Part shown: piece by piece, positions 8,138-17,740 of the stretch
How positions within the stretch are numbered: the first letter of the stretch is position 1
Layout: each line of letters starts with the position of its first letter
DNA from: an uncultured Pantoea sp.
GTDB taxonomy: Bacteria; Pseudomonadota; Gammaproteobacteria; Enterobacterales; Enterobacteriaceae
Assembly (NCBI GenBank): GCA_913778495.1
Contig: CAJYVD010000012.1
Coordinates: 1 to 44,857, forward strand
Direction: 5' to 3'
Length of the DNA: 44,857 nt
The notes under the pieces: model-generated
Databases searched by the model: none
What the model was told of the DNA's origin: nothing
The model's input: the letters and a program-made list of their open reading frames with translations, nothing else
Made by a program: the position numbers and the translations under genes

Positions 8138-9645
8138 GCGTAAATTGGCAGCAGGCCGCAGAGGTCGCACAACAGATTACCCAGAGCTGGCAGCAGCCGG
8201 ACGCCCCGGGCGGCGCCCTCGCGCTGTTTGACGCGCGACAGCTGCACGCCTCCTACTGCGCCGGACTGGCAGACCTGGCGCAGCAGACGCCGTTCAGCAC
8301 CGACAGCGTGGTGCGCTTCGCCTCGATCACCAAGCACCTGTTTGCCGCGCTGGTGACCGGACCGGGACGCCGCTATCTGCAGCTAAGCGACCGTCTGGCG
8401 CAGCATCTGCCGCAGCTCACCGGTGCCAACGGCCAGCTTACCGTGGGCCAGGCGCTGGACATGAGCAGCGGTCTGCCGGATGTGCGCGAAACGCTGTCGC
8501 TGCTCGGGCTATCGGTCTACAGCGCCAGCAGCGCCGCCGATCTGCTGACGTTTATCGCCGAAGAGGGCGAACTGAATTATCCGCCCGGCAGCGAGATCTC
8601 CTACACCAACACCGGCTATCGGCTGGTGGAAGAAGCGTTGAAAGCCAAGGGCGTGCGCTTCAACGATTTGCTGCAGCAGTACGTGTGCGAACCGCTGGGG
8701 ATCGATCTTGTCGCGCCCGAAAGCTGGTTTGACATCGTGCCGGGATTGGTGCCCGGCTACTGGCACAACGGCACGCAGTGGCAGCTCGCCAGCGCCGGGC
8801 TGCATCTCTCGGCATCCGGCAGCGTCACTGGCAGCCTCGATCATCTGGTGCGCTGGCTGCAGGCGCTGCTAAGCCAGCACGGACCGGGAGCGGGCGTGTT
8901 ACAGCGGCTCACCGCGCCGCGCGCACTCAACGGCGGGCGCATCAGCGGCTACGGTTTGGGCATCACCAGCATGACGCTGGGCAGCCAGACGCTGTTTGGT
9001 CACGGCGGCTCCCACGCCGGTTACAAAAGTTATTTCCTGCTGCATCCAGAATTGCAGGTGGGCGTGGCGATGGTCACCAATCGGGAAGATGTGGCGACCG
9101 CCGACTGCGCCCAGCGCGTGATGGCGGCGCTGCTCAATCGCACGCTGCCGGAGAAAGGCCACGACCTGACCCCCGGCCTGTACGTGGCGGAAAACGGCCC
9201 CGACTGGCTGGCGATTGAAGGCAATACCGCCACCTGGCTGGGCAATACGGAAACGCTGCGCCGCGACGCCGTGCACGGCAGGGCGATCTCACTTTCCAGT
9301 ATTTTTCCGCTGGCACTGCGCCAGCAAGGCGAAGCCATTGTCGGAGACATTGGGCATGCGGCGCGCCGCTTTGTACCCGCGCGGCCCGACAGTGCCAGCC
9401 TGGAACGGGTGCAGGGCCGCTGGTTCGCGCCGCAGTGGCGCAGCGAACTGGTGATTGAGGGCGATCGGGCGCTGTTGGGCACCGGTCCGGCGGCGCTGCC
9501 GATACAGTTGCAGTCGCTGGGCGGCGATCGCCTGCTGGGCACGATGAAGGATGGCCCGTGGGAGAAGCGGTTTGCGCTGGTGCGTGAAGGCGATGGCCTG
9601 CGGCTGCTGATCAACCGCAGCCGCGTGGTGCGCTTTTGCCGTTAG
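8134..9645 (+). CDS. D-aminopeptidase-like serine hydrolase (peptidase S12)
   Basis: A 503-residue penicillin-recognising serine hydrolase, close in length to the D-aminopeptidase DAP of Ochrobactrum anthropi (about 520 residues). DAP removes N-terminal D-residues from peptides and amides. The three active-site motifs are at nearly the DAP positions: S64-I-T-K67, Y157-T-N159 and H290-G-G292. After about residue 330 the sequence becomes the beta-rich C-terminal region that DAP uses as extra barrel domains. No signal peptide is seen, so a cytoplasmic role on imported peptides is likely. It is the last gene of the importer operon, joined by an ATGA overlap. An esterase or beta-lactamase-like amidase is possible, but the length and context favour D-aminopeptidase. 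Confidence 0.8.
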   Translation: MSVNWQQAAEVAQQITQSWQQPDAPGGALALFDARQLHASYCAGLADLAQQTPFSTDSVVRFASITKHLFAALVTGPGRRYLQLSDRLAQHLPQLTGANGQLTVGQALDMSSGLPDVRETLSLLGLSVYSASSAADLLTFIAEEGELNYPPGSEISYTNTGYRLVEEALKAKGVRFNDLLQQYVCEPLGIDLVAPESWFDIVPGLVPGYWHNGTQWQLASAGLHLSASGSVTGSLDHLVRWLQALLSQHGPGAGVLQRLTAPRALNGGRISGYGLGITSMTLGSQTLFGHGGSHAGYKSYFLLHPELQVGVAMVTNREDVATADCAQRVMAALLNRTLPEKGHDLTPGLYVAENGPDWLAIEGNTATWLGNTETLRRDAVHGRAISLSSIFPLALRQQGEAIVGDIGHAARRFVPARPDSASLERVQGRWFAPQWRSELVIEGDRALLGTGPAALPIQLQSLGGDRLLGTMKDGPWEKRFALVREGDGLRLLINRSRVVRFCR

Positions 9646-10478
9646 CGCACGGTATGGCGCAGCCGACCGATATGTTCGATCTCCACTTCAATTTCATCGC
9701 CGGGGAACATAAACAGCGGCGGCGTGCGTTTTTTGCCCACCCCGCCCGGTGAACCGGTAATGATCACATCGCCAGGCGACAGCGGGCTGAACGCCGAGAT
9801 GTACTCAATGATTTTGGCAACCGGATGCACCATGCTGGCGGTGGTGTCGTTTTGCACTTCGCGCTGGTTGAGCCAGGTTTTGATCGCCAGCTGCTGGGGA
9901 TCGGGAATGGCGTCCGCAGTGGTCATCCACGGCCCGAAACCGCCGGTTTGCTGCCAGTTTTTGCCCGCGGTAAACCAGGTAAACTGCATGTCGCGCACCG
10001 TGGCATCCATAAAGCAGCTGTAACCGGCCACGTGCGCCAGCGCGTCGGCGGCTTTCACCTGATGCGCGGGCTTACCGATGATCACCGCCAGCTCGCCTTC
10101 GTAATCAAACTCCTGGGTGGTGGCTGGCTTCAGCAGCGGCTGCTCGTGTCCCGCCAGCGAATCGGCAAAGCGCACAAACAGCGTGGGGGCTTCCAACGTG
10201 GCGGCAAACTCTTTGCGTTTATCGGCGTAGTTCATGCCGACGCAGAACACCTTGCCCGGATTTTCCACCACCGGGAGAAACCGCAACGCACTCAACGGAT
10301 AATCGATCGGATCGGTGCTGAAGGCCGCGAGATCGCTTAGGCCGCCGCGCTGCAGCAGGCTTTTCAGATCGGGGCATGCCTTGCCTAACCGCAGCCCAAT
10401 ATCAATTACCCCGCCCTCTTTGACGATGCCGTAACTTTTTTTCGCCTGATCAATAAGATAAAAACTGCAAAGCTGCAT
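9642..10478 (-). CDS. Fumarylacetoacetate hydrolase (FAH) family protein
   Basis: A 278-residue FAH-fold enzyme. The family binds a divalent metal and cleaves or decarboxylates beta-diketo acids such as fumarylpyruvate, acylpyruvates or oxaloacetate. The metal ligands are visible as E127 and E129 (DYEGELAVIIGK) and D158 (FMDATVRDMQ); GKNWQQTGGFGPW and the C-terminal GSPGGVG are also typical. The 3' end overlaps the oppositely oriented D-aminopeptidase gene by 4 bp. It lies 99 bp downstream of the M55 peptidase gene on the same strand, so it may be the last gene of the dgcN operon or have its own promoter. Its substrate here is unknown; removal of a keto acid formed from amino acids is only a guess. 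Confidence 0.82.
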   Translation of the reverse strand: MQLCSFYLIDQAKKSYGIVKEGGVIDIGLRLGKACPDLKSLLQRGGLSDLAAFSTDPIDYPLSALRFLPVVENPGKVFCVGMNYADKRKEFAATLEAPTLFVRFADSLAGHEQPLLKPATTQEFDYEGELAVIIGKPAHQVKAADALAHVAGYSCFMDATVRDMQFTWFTAGKNWQQTGGFGPWMTTADAIPDPQQLAIKTWLNQREVQNDTTASMVHPVAKIIEYISAFSPLSPGDVIITGSPGGVGKKRTPPLFMFPGDEIEVEIEHIGRLRHTVR

Positions 10479-10577
10479 GACTGCCTCGTTATTTCTCTAA
10501 AATTGTGCGCAGCGTATCAAAAGCCCGACGACAATGCGGTACGACCTGCCAGGAATTTTCTTAACTGACGCAGCCGC

Positions 10578-11399
10578 TTACGCTTGCGTGCTCGCCAGAT
10601 AGGAGAACGCGCTCAGCAAGCTCACCAGCGTGGCCATGCTTTCGGCGCGGTAGCCGACAGTGACGCCGTCGTGCCGGGTCACGCCAGGGATCAGGCAGAA
10701 CAGATCCGCTAACACCGGCTTCGTCGCCTGTAGCCGCATCTCGTAGGGCGCAGAGAGATAGCGCGCGGGGGCCAGTTTCGCCTGACGCACCGCCGCGCTG
10801 GCCGCCGTGCGCAGCGCGTTTTGCGCCGCCTGCGGGCTGAGGGATTCCGCGCAGGTATGAGAAATGGCGCGCTTGACGCGCACGTAATCCACCTCGGGAT
10901 AGCGTTCGGCGATCCATCCCTGCAAACAGTCGTCACCGCTCACCAGCCACAGCGGGGTGCCCTGCTCGGCGGCGGCGGCGGCATAGATATCGGTTTCCCC
11001 CATCACGAGGTCGTTGATGTGGATGCGCCAGAAGGCGCGGCCGTTGATGGTATGCGCCAGCACCCCCGGTTCGCCCGCCGCGCTGTGGTAGCCAATGCAG
11101 AACAGCCCGTCGAACCGCTGCTGCTCTACCCCTTCAATCATCGATAGCGCACGCGGTTTGCCCTGCACGAGGCGCGCGCGCGGATCGATCTGATCCGCGC
11201 GCAGATTGGTCATTTGCGCGTGGCTATCCGCCACCACCACCTCGGTGGCGCCGCCAGCGAACGCCCCGTCAATGGCGGCATTGACTTCCTGCTCCATCAG
11301 CGCGCGCGCCAGCTGATGCTCGGCGTGGCCCGGCGCGCACTGTTCGGGGCGCATCACGCCCGCAATGCCTTCAATGTCGGCGGAAATAAAAATTTTCAT
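10578..11399 (-). CDS. D-aminopeptidase, M55 family (Bacillus DppA type)
   Basis: A 273-residue zinc peptidase, the same size as Bacillus subtilis DppA (274), which removes N-terminal D-Ala and similar residues from peptides. The di-zinc ligands are visible: D8 and E10 (SADIEG), H60 (VADSHAQ), H105 (GYHSAAG) and E135 (VMGETD). H116 matches the reported catalytic histidine. It acts in the cytoplasm as a self-compartmentalising ring in the family. The start at 11399 gives an ATGA overlap with the upstream S58 peptidase gene; a longer frame to 11474 lies inside that gene. Note that it is unrelated to E. coli DppA, a binding protein. Confidence 0.92.
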   Translation of the reverse strand: MKIFISADIEGIAGVMRPEQCAPGHAEHQLARALMEQEVNAAIDGAFAGGATEVVVADSHAQMTNLRADQIDPRARLVQGKPRALSMIEGVEQQRFDGLFCIGYHSAAGEPGVLAHTINGRAFWRIHINDLVMGETDIYAAAAAEQGTPLWLVSGDDCLQGWIAERYPEVDYVRVKRAISHTCAESLSPQAAQNALRTAASAAVRQAKLAPARYLSAPYEMRLQATKPVLADLFCLIPGVTRHDGVTVGYRAESMATLVSLLSAFSYLASTQA

Positions 11400-12439
11400 G
11401 CGGTTAACCTGTCGAGAATATCGGTGAGTGAGGGGCGATGGTGGCCGCGAAAACCGCTGACCGCCTCCGCGCATAACAGGGCGTCGAGCACCGCGTGTTC
11501 GGTGGCGTCAGCCGCCGCGGCCAGCAGCGGCTCAAGCGCCGCATCTTCGGGCGGCTGCGGCTGCGGTCGGGTAGAAAACGCCACGGCGATATCGCCAGAG
11601 CCGTGGCCCCAGTAGCTGCCCAAGCGCCCCAACCCCGCTCCTGCGCGCTTTGCCACGCGCTTGAGCTGCCGCGCGTCCAGCGCCGCGTCGGTGGCCATGA
11701 TGATGATGATCGAGCCGGCGTCGCGCTGCGGTGCGAGCGCGGGCAGCAGCGGTGAGATAGCCTCGCCCAACCGCACGCCGTCCAGCGTCAGCGCCGTCAG
11801 TGCGCCAAAGTTGGCCAGCACCAGTACCCCGAGCGTGGCGTTAAGCGTGGGGATCACGCGCGAGGCGCTGCCAATGCCGCCTTTCAGGCCAAAGCAGCTC
11901 ATGCCGCGTCCGGCGCCCACGCTACCGCGCGCAAAGTCGGCGGCAGCCTCGGCCAGCGCGGTCTGCGCCATGGCTTCGGTGATCGCCAGCGCCTGGATGT
12001 CATTGAGCCAGCCGTCGTTGCACTCCAGCGCCAGCGGATTCACGGTGGGCAAACTGCGGCCCAGCTCAGGATTGCGCTGGATAGCATCGCGCACCAGCGC
12101 GGTATACAGCGTGCCAACCGCCAGCGTATTGCTGAGCAGAATCGGCGTTTGCAGCACGCCCAGCTCCTCCACCTGCACCAGTCCCACCGGCTTGGCAAAG
12201 CCGTTGAACACCGCCGCGCCGCAGGGAAGCGGCGTCAGGAAGAGATTGTCGCCCGGCGGCACAATGGCGGTGACGCCGGTCTGCCGCTCTCCCTCAGCCA
12301 GCGTCGCGTGGCCGACGCGCACGCCGGGCACGTCGCTGATGCGATTGGTCGGCCCACAGCCGCTGCGCGGCTGGCCCAATTGGCGCTCGCTGCGCCAGCG
12401 CTGTAGCAGCAGCGCACGCTGCAGATGTTGAAAATCCAT
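11396..12439 (-). CDS. P1/S58 family aminopeptidase (DmpA-like)
   Basis: A 347-residue N-terminal nucleophile hydrolase of the DmpA family (L-aminopeptidase/D-Ala-esterase-amidase, BapA beta-peptidases). The family matures by self-cleavage before a serine; here the expected site is G242-S243 in DAGSIIIIMATDA, giving an alpha chain of about 26 kDa and a beta chain of about 11 kDa. Other family motifs are ISDVPGVRVGHAT near residue 34 and GRGMSCFGLKGGIGSASR at 177-194. It accepts unusual peptides with D- or beta-residues in characterised members. It starts 2 bp after the permease gene and overlaps the M55 peptidase, so the two peptidases are made together. Confidence 0.88.
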   Translation of the reverse strand: MDFQHLQRALLLQRWRSERQLGQPRSGCGPTNRISDVPGVRVGHATLAEGERQTGVTAIVPPGDNLFLTPLPCGAAVFNGFAKPVGLVQVEELGVLQTPILLSNTLAVGTLYTALVRDAIQRNPELGRSLPTVNPLALECNDGWLNDIQALAITEAMAQTALAEAAADFARGSVGAGRGMSCFGLKGGIGSASRVIPTLNATLGVLVLANFGALTALTLDGVRLGEAISPLLPALAPQRDAGSIIIIMATDAALDARQLKRVAKRAGAGLGRLGSYWGHGSGDIAVAFSTRPQPQPPEDAALEPLLAAAADATEHAVLDALLCAEAVSGFRGHHRPSLTDILDRLTA

Positions 12440-12441
12440 GG

Positions 12442-13326
12442 TTAACTCTTGAGTTTGGGATCGAGCGTGTCGCGCAGCGCGTCACCCAGCAGGTTAAACG
12501 CCAGCACGGTGATAAAAATGGCCAGCCCCGGAAACACGCTCACGTGCCACAGGCCCGCCATCATCATGCTGCGACTCATGGCGAGAATATTGCCCCACTC
12601 CGGCACGTCGGGCTCCGGGCCCAGGCCAATGAAGCTCAGGCCCGCCGCAGTGAGAATACTGGTGCCGATACGCAGCGTAAAATAGACAATCACATTAGAG
12701 AGCGTGCCCGGCAAGATGTGGCGCAGCAGAATCACCCTATCGCGTGCGCCCGCGCAGCGCACCGCCTCCACGTAGGCGGTTTGCTTCAGCGTTAAGGTTG
12801 AAGCGCGGACGATGCGGGCAAACACCGGCACGCTGAACACCGCCACGGCGATGATCACGTTGTTCAGGCCCGGGCCGAGGATCGCCACCACCGCAATCGC
12901 CAGCAGCATGCCGGGAAACGCGAACAGCACGTCTGCGCCGCGCATGATCAGCATATCCACCCAGCGACCGTAATAGCCTGCCAGCAGCCCCAGCAGCACG
13001 CCCACCACCATGCCGAGCGTGACCGACACCACGCCCACGTAGAGCGAGATGCGCGCGCCGTAAATCAGGCGGCTCAGCAGGTCGCGTCCCAGCTCGTCTG
13101 TGCCCAGCCAGTGGGCTGCCGACGGCGGCGAGGAGAGCGCCATCCAGTCGGGCGCCATCGGGTCCATCGGTGCCAGCCACGGCGCGCACACCGCCACCAG
13201 CACCAGCAGCACCACAAAGCCACCGGACGCCAGCGCCAGCGGATTACGGACAAACGCGTGCACAAAATCGCGCCACGGTGAACGGATCACTTCTTGCGGC
13301 ACAACCGTTAACGATTCGCTACGCAT
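12442..13326 (-). CDS. Peptide ABC transporter permease (DppC type), second importer
   Basis: A 294-residue inner-membrane permease with the DppC periplasmic motif HWLGTDELGRDLLSRLIYGAR, about six membrane spans and an EAA-like loop (AYVEAVRCAGARDRVILLRH). The start at 13326 overlaps the stop of the upstream permease by one base (TAATG). It belongs to the long minus-strand operon headed by dgcN and completes the channel of the second importer, with the fused ATPase at 15881-17731. Confidence 0.9.
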   Translation of the reverse strand: MRSESLTVVPQEVIRSPWRDFVHAFVRNPLALASGGFVVLLVLVAVCAPWLAPMDPMAPDWMALSSPPSAAHWLGTDELGRDLLSRLIYGARISLYVGVVSVTLGMVVGVLLGLLAGYYGRWVDMLIMRGADVLFAFPGMLLAIAVVAILGPGLNNVIIAVAVFSVPVFARIVRASTLTLKQTAYVEAVRCAGARDRVILLRHILPGTLSNVIVYFTLRIGTSILTAAGLSFIGLGPEPDVPEWGNILAMSRSMMMAGLWHVSVFPGLAIFITVLAFNLLGDALRDTLDPKLKS

Positions 13327-14255
13327 TACGGCTCCTGTTGCAGACGAATAGCCGGATTCACCACGGCATACAGCAGATCAACCAGCAGATTAATCACGAT
13401 GAATTCAAACACGAACAGCATCACCAGCGCCTGGATCACCGGCTGATCCTGCGCCTTGATCGACTCGATCAGCAGCCAGCCCAGTCCCGGCCAGTTAAAG
13501 ACGCTCTCGACCACGATCGATCCGCCCAGCAGAAAGCCGAACTGCAATCCCAGCATGGTGATCACCGGGATCAGCGCATTGCGCATCACGTGTTTCCACG
13601 TCACCAGCCGATTGCGCAGCCCTTTCGCTTTGGCGGTGCGCACGTAATCCTCCTGCGCCACCTCCAGAAAGGCCGATCGGGTAAAGCGCGCCATCACCGC
13701 GGCCACCGACGATCCCAGCGTGATTGCCGGCAGAATGATGTCGCTGGCGCGGGTGAAACCGCTGACCGCGAACAGGCCAAACGGCATGGCGACGAACTGA
13801 ATCAGCAGCAGGCCGAGCCAGAAGGTGGGCATGGAGATGCCCCCCACCGCGAGGCTCATCAGCGTCCAGTCTTGCCACTTGCCGCGCTTAAGCGCTGCCA
13901 GCACGCCGAGCAGCAGGCCCAGCACCACCGACCAGGCGAAGCCCGCCAGCGCCAGCCACAGCGTGGGCATAAAGCCTTGTTTGATTACCTCGAGCACCGG
14001 CTGCTGGGTGCGGTAGGTGACGCCTAAATCGCCGCGCAGCAACCCGCCGATCCAGTTAACGTACTGCTGCGGCAGCGGATCGTTGAGGCCCAAATGTGTG
14101 CGGGCGGCTTCCACCGCTTCAATCGGCGCGTCCGGCCCAGCGTAGATGCGCGCCGGATCGCCGGGCAGCAGTTTAATAAAGCCAAACACCAGCAGTGAGA
14201 CCACCAGCAGGACAGGGATCATCTCCAGCAGTCGGCGAAGGATATATGCGAACAT
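13326..14255 (-). CDS. Peptide ABC transporter permease (DppB/GsiC type), second importer
   Basis: A 309-residue inner-membrane permease. It has the DppB-type start (MFAYILRRLLEMIPVLLVVSLLVFGF shortened here to its hydrophobic character), KLLPGDPARIYAG after the first membrane span, and an EAA-like loop (YVRTAKAKGLRNRLVTWKH). It sits between the binding-protein gene and the DppC-type permease. The 64-bp gap to the binding-protein gene contains a strong GC palindrome (14298-14309). Confidence 0.9.
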   Translation of the reverse strand: MFAYILRRLLEMIPVLLVVSLLVFGFIKLLPGDPARIYAGPDAPIEAVEAARTHLGLNDPLPQQYVNWIGGLLRGDLGVTYRTQQPVLEVIKQGFMPTLWLALAGFAWSVVLGLLLGVLAALKRGKWQDWTLMSLAVGGISMPTFWLGLLLIQFVAMPFGLFAVSGFTRASDIILPAITLGSSVAAVMARFTRSAFLEVAQEDYVRTAKAKGLRNRLVTWKHVMRNALIPVITMLGLQFGFLLGGSIVVESVFNWPGLGWLLIESIKAQDQPVIQALVMLFVFEFIVINLLVDLLYAVVNPAIRLQQEP

Positions 14256-14297
14256 GCGTTACCTATCGTGTGCAGCGGTTATCGCGCTGGCAGGCCC

Positions 14298-14309
14298 GGC
14301 GGGCCCGCC
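14298..14309 (-). other. Intercistronic GC palindrome after the binding-protein gene
   Basis: GGCGGGCCCGCC is a perfect 12-bp palindrome, flanked by further GGGC/GCCC blocks, in the gap between the stop of the binding-protein gene and the start of the first permease. Such hairpins often protect the 5' part of ABC transcripts and give more binding protein than permease. No U-tract follows, so it is not a simple terminator. The functional role is inferred. Confidence 0.5.
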
Positions 14310-14319
14310 CTTCGGCGCA

Positions 14320-15861
14320 TCAGTTGAACGTGGCCTGGTTAAACAGCAGGTTGCCATCCGGCAGCATGGAGACGCCGTTTAGCGTACTGCGTTTGCCAAC
14401 CAGGTTGTCTGGCGTCCCGAGAAACGCCACCGGCGCGTCCTGCCAGAGCAGCGTCTGCGCTTGCGCATAGGCTTCACCGCGTCGGGTCGGATCGGCCGTG
14501 GCCAGGCCCGCCGCAATCGCTTTATCCACCTCAGGATTGCTGAAGTACGAGACGTTATAGGACGTTGGCACCCAGGATTCGGTGGCGTAGAGCGGGCGCA
14601 GCGCCCAGTCGGCGTCGCCGGTTGAGGTAGACCAGCCGCCGTAGTAGAGGTCAAATTCCGCCTGCTTGGGATCTTTCACGCCCCACAGTTTGGCGTTGCG
14701 CGTACCCGAGTCCATCGGCGTGACCGTGGCGCGAATCCCCACCGTGGCCAGCTGCGCTTTTAGCACCTGCGCGGCGCGCACGCTGGCGGTGGCGTTAGTG
14801 ACCCACAGCTTGAGATCCAGTCCGTTGGGGTAACCCGCGTCTTTCAACAGCGCTTTGGCTTTGTCTGGCGCATAGCGGTAGTCCGGCATGGCCTGTTTTT
14901 GCCAGAACTGCACGCCTTCCGGCATGGCCGAGGTGGCCGGTTTCCCCATGCCGGCGAACGCCACTTTCAGCCACAGGTTGCGATCCAACGCATAGTTGAT
15001 CGCCTGACGGACGCGCACATCGGCCAGCGGTTTGTGCTGGGTATTGATCGCCATGTAGTAGAGATAAATGCTGGGATCGCGCTGGATCGCCAGCTTGCTG
15101 TCACGCTGTACGGTGGCGATAAGATCCGACGGCAGCGGCCAGATCGCATCAACCTGTCCCGATCGCAGCGCCGCCACGCGCGTGGCGTCTTCCGGGCTCG
15201 GTGAGAAGATCACGTTATCCACTTTCGGCCAGCCTGCCTGCCAGTAATGCGCATTTTTCACCAGCTTCACCGCTTTGCCAGGCTGCCACTCGGCGAAGGT
15301 AAACGGCCCGGTGCCCACCGGATGCAGGCGCAGCTGCGCTTCATCCGGGTATTGCTTGAGTATCGCCGGGCTCCACATTACCGCCGACGGGTGCGCCAGC
15401 GTGTTAATAAACGCGCCGAACGACTGGTTGAGCTGAATCTTGATCCGATCCGGCGCCAGCACCGTAACCGTCTCAATCATTTTGTAGAGACTGTTGCGCT
15501 TGAGCCCTTTTTTCTGGTCAGCCAGCCTGTCCAGATTCGCCTTGACCGCGTCGGCATCAAACGGCGTGCCGTCCTGGAAAGTGACGCCTTTGCGCAGCGT
15601 CAGGGTAAATTCCGTGGCGCTGTCGTTGCTGGTGTAACCGGTGGCCAGCCACGGCTGCAGCTTCATGTGCGCATCAAACTGGAACAGGCGTTCAAAGATG
15701 CCGCTCTGCACCGAATAGCTGACGTTATCGGAGGTGTCGTGCGGGTCGAGGCCGGTGATATCGGCGTACATGGAAATGCGTAAGTCCTGCGCCTGCGCGG
15801 CGGCGGCCAGCGCCACGGTGAGGCTCAGCGTTAATGCGGCACGGCGGTAGATCGGTTGCAT
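14320..15861 (-). CDS. Peptide ABC transporter substrate-binding protein, second importer
   Basis: A 513-residue family 5 solute-binding protein (DppA/GsiB type) for the periplasm. The N terminus is a classical Sec signal peptide (positively charged start, ALTLSLTVALAAAAQA, cleavage near residue 24), unlike the Tat-type signal of the other binding protein in the window. Family motifs include ITGLDPHDTSDNVSY and YLYYMAINTQHKPLADVRVRQA. The start at 15861 is chosen because GGAGA lies just upstream; an earlier in-frame start at 15900 has no such site and would lengthen the signal. Ligand specificity cannot be read, but neighbours point to peptides with D-residues. Confidence 0.9.
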   Translation of the reverse strand: MQPIYRRAALTLSLTVALAAAAQAQDLRISMYADITGLDPHDTSDNVSYSVQSGIFERLFQFDAHMKLQPWLATGYTSNDSATEFTLTLRKGVTFQDGTPFDADAVKANLDRLADQKKGLKRNSLYKMIETVTVLAPDRIKIQLNQSFGAFINTLAHPSAVMWSPAILKQYPDEAQLRLHPVGTGPFTFAEWQPGKAVKLVKNAHYWQAGWPKVDNVIFSPSPEDATRVAALRSGQVDAIWPLPSDLIATVQRDSKLAIQRDPSIYLYYMAINTQHKPLADVRVRQAINYALDRNLWLKVAFAGMGKPATSAMPEGVQFWQKQAMPDYRYAPDKAKALLKDAGYPNGLDLKLWVTNATASVRAAQVLKAQLATVGIRATVTPMDSGTRNAKLWGVKDPKQAEFDLYYGGWSTSTGDADWALRPLYATESWVPTSYNVSYFSNPEVDKAIAAGLATADPTRRGEAYAQAQTLLWQDAPVAFLGTPDNLVGKRSTLNGVSMLPDGNLLFNQATFN

Positions 15862-15880
15862 ACATTCTCCTGGTCGGGGA

Positions 15881-17731
15881 TTAGCGCGAAGCACGGTCAT
15901 CGGCGACCCAGTGCTGCGGTGCCACTTGGCGGTAGCGGGGTTTCATTACCGTTTCACCCACCTTACGCAGCGGCGAGGGGATCTCGCTGTCGTCGAAGGT
16001 GCGGGGCTGGCGGTGCTGCGGATCGGCCACCGGCACCGAGGCCAGTAGACGTTGGGTATAGGGATGCTGCGGCTGATTAAAGACCGACTGGCGTGGCCCC
16101 ACCTCGACAATCTGGCCGAGGTACATCACTGCCACGCGGTTGGCGATGCGCTCAACCACCGCCATATCGTGCGAGATAAAAATCCACGCCACGCCGGTTT
16201 GCTGTTGCAGATCCATCATCAGATTGATCACCTGCGCCTGAATCGACACATCCAGCGCCGAGACCGCTTCGTCGGCGATAATCACTTTGGGTTTCAGCGC
16301 CATGGCGCGCGCAATGGCGATACGCTGGCGCTGACCACCGGAAAATTCATGCGGATAACGCCGCGCGTGCGACGGATGCAGTCCCACGCGCTGTAGCAGC
16401 GCTTCGACTTGCGGGGTCGCTTCGTCGAGCGATTTCACCAAGCCGTGCAGCAGCAGCGGCTCGGCGATGGTAAAGCCGACGGTTAAACGGGGATTCAGCG
16501 ACGCGTACGGGTCCTGAAACACCATCTGTATCTCCCGCCGCAGCGGATGAAACTGCGCGTCCGACAGCTGGGCAATCTCCTGGCCCTGAAAATGCACGCT
16601 GTCGGCCTGGCTGCGGATCAGCCGCATCAGCGCGCGGCCGGTGGTGGATTTGCCGCAGCCGCTTTCGCCGACAATCGCCAGGGTCTCGCCGGGCCACAGC
16701 GCGAAATCGATCTGCTCCACCGCGTGTACCTGGTGCGTGAGCGCGGAAAAGATGCCGCTGCGCACCGGGTAATAGACTTTCAGACCGCGCACATCCAGCA
16801 GCGGTGCCTCGTCGTAACGCGCGGTGCGCTGCTCGCCGAGCGTCGCCGCGGGAGCGTCCGGCAACGGGAAGCGCTGCGGCCAACCGTGCGCACGCATATC
16901 GCCCAGCTTCGGCACGGCGGCCAGCAGCGCCTGCGTGTAAGGGTGCTGCGGCGCGCGAAAGATGTCGCGCACCGTGCCCTGTTCAACCACCTCACCGCGC
17001 AGCATCACCACCACGCGATCGGCAATTTCCGCCACCACGCCCATGTCGTGGGTAATGAACAGCACCGCCATCTGCTTGTCACGCTGCAAATCGCGCAGGA
17101 TGTGCAGAATGCGCGCCTGCACGGTGACGTCCAGCGCGGTGGTCGGCTCGTCGGCAATCAGCAGCTGCGGATCGCAGGCCAGCGCCTGCGCAATCATCAC
17201 GCGCTGGCGCATCCCGCCGCTGAGCGAATGGGGATAACTTTTCATGACGCGATCGACATCCGCAATGCGCACCTGGCGCAGCAGCGCCCGCGCCCGCGCG
17301 TCGGCCTGCGCCTTGTCACACAGCTGGTGATCGCGCAGCGCCTCGGTGAGCTGATCGCCGATGCGCAGCACCGGATTGAGCGACGTCATCGGCTCCTGAA
17401 AAATCATCGCCATGTCACGGCCGCGCAGACGTTGGCGCTCTGCCTCGCTCAGGCGCTCCAGCGCATGGCCGGTTCCCTGACGATCGCGGAACAGCATACT
17501 GCCGCTGTCGATCCGGCCTGACGCGGCGAGCAGCCCCATCACGGCCAGCGACGTAACCGATTTTCCAGAGCCGCTTTCTCCTACCACGGCGACGATTTCG
17601 CCGGGGTAGAGGGCAAAGCTGATGCCTTTTAACGCCTGATGCTCACCGCTGCGGCCGCGAAATGAGACGCTGAGGTTCTGAATCGCCAGCACCGGCTCGG
17701 CAGCGTGGGGAGCCAATAACGTATCCGTCAT
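15881..17731 (-). CDS. Fused double ATPase of a peptide ABC importer (GsiA type)
   Basis: A 616-residue protein with two ABC ATPase domains in one chain, as in E. coli GsiA (glutathione importer) and YejF. The first domain shows GESGSGKS at residues 51-58, LSGGMRQR and LLIADEP; the second shows [17 protein letters not shown] and VIIADE. Both halves end with the oligopeptide-type tail ([12 protein letters not shown] and [12 protein letters not shown]). AGAGGAAA precedes the ATG. It lies between dgcA and the binding-protein gene, 9 bp after dgcA. It powers the second importer, alone replacing the two separate ATPases used by the first. Confidence 0.92.
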   Translation of the reverse strand: MTDTLLAPHAAEPVLAIQNLSVSFRGRSGEHQALKGISFALYPGEIVAVVGESGSGKSVTSLAVMGLLAASGRIDSGSMLFRDRQGTGHALERLSEAERQRLRGRDMAMIFQEPMTSLNPVLRIGDQLTEALRDHQLCDKAQADARARALLRQVRIADVDRVMKSYPHSLSGGMRQRVMIAQALACDPQLLIADEPTTALDVTVQARILHILRDLQRDKQMAVLFITHDMGVVAEIADRVVVMLRGEVVEQGTVRDIFRAPQHPYTQALLAAVPKLGDMRAHGWPQRFPLPDAPAATLGEQRTARYDEAPLLDVRGLKVYYPVRSGIFSALTHQVHAVEQIDFALWPGETLAIVGESGCGKSTTGRALMRLIRSQADSVHFQGQEIAQLSDAQFHPLRREIQMVFQDPYASLNPRLTVGFTIAEPLLLHGLVKSLDEATPQVEALLQRVGLHPSHARRYPHEFSGGQRQRIAIARAMALKPKVIIADEAVSALDVSIQAQVINLMMDLQQQTGVAWIFISHDMAVVERIANRVAVMYLGQIVEVGPRQSVFNQPQHPYTQRLLASVPVADPQHRQPRTFDDSEIPSPLRKVGETVMKPRYRQVAPQHWVADDRASR

Positions 17732-17740
17732 CGTTTCCTC

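Noticed and set aside
16547-17521. 324-codon plus-strand frame antisense to the double ATPase gene
   Set aside because: Shadow frame of a conserved gene on the other strand.
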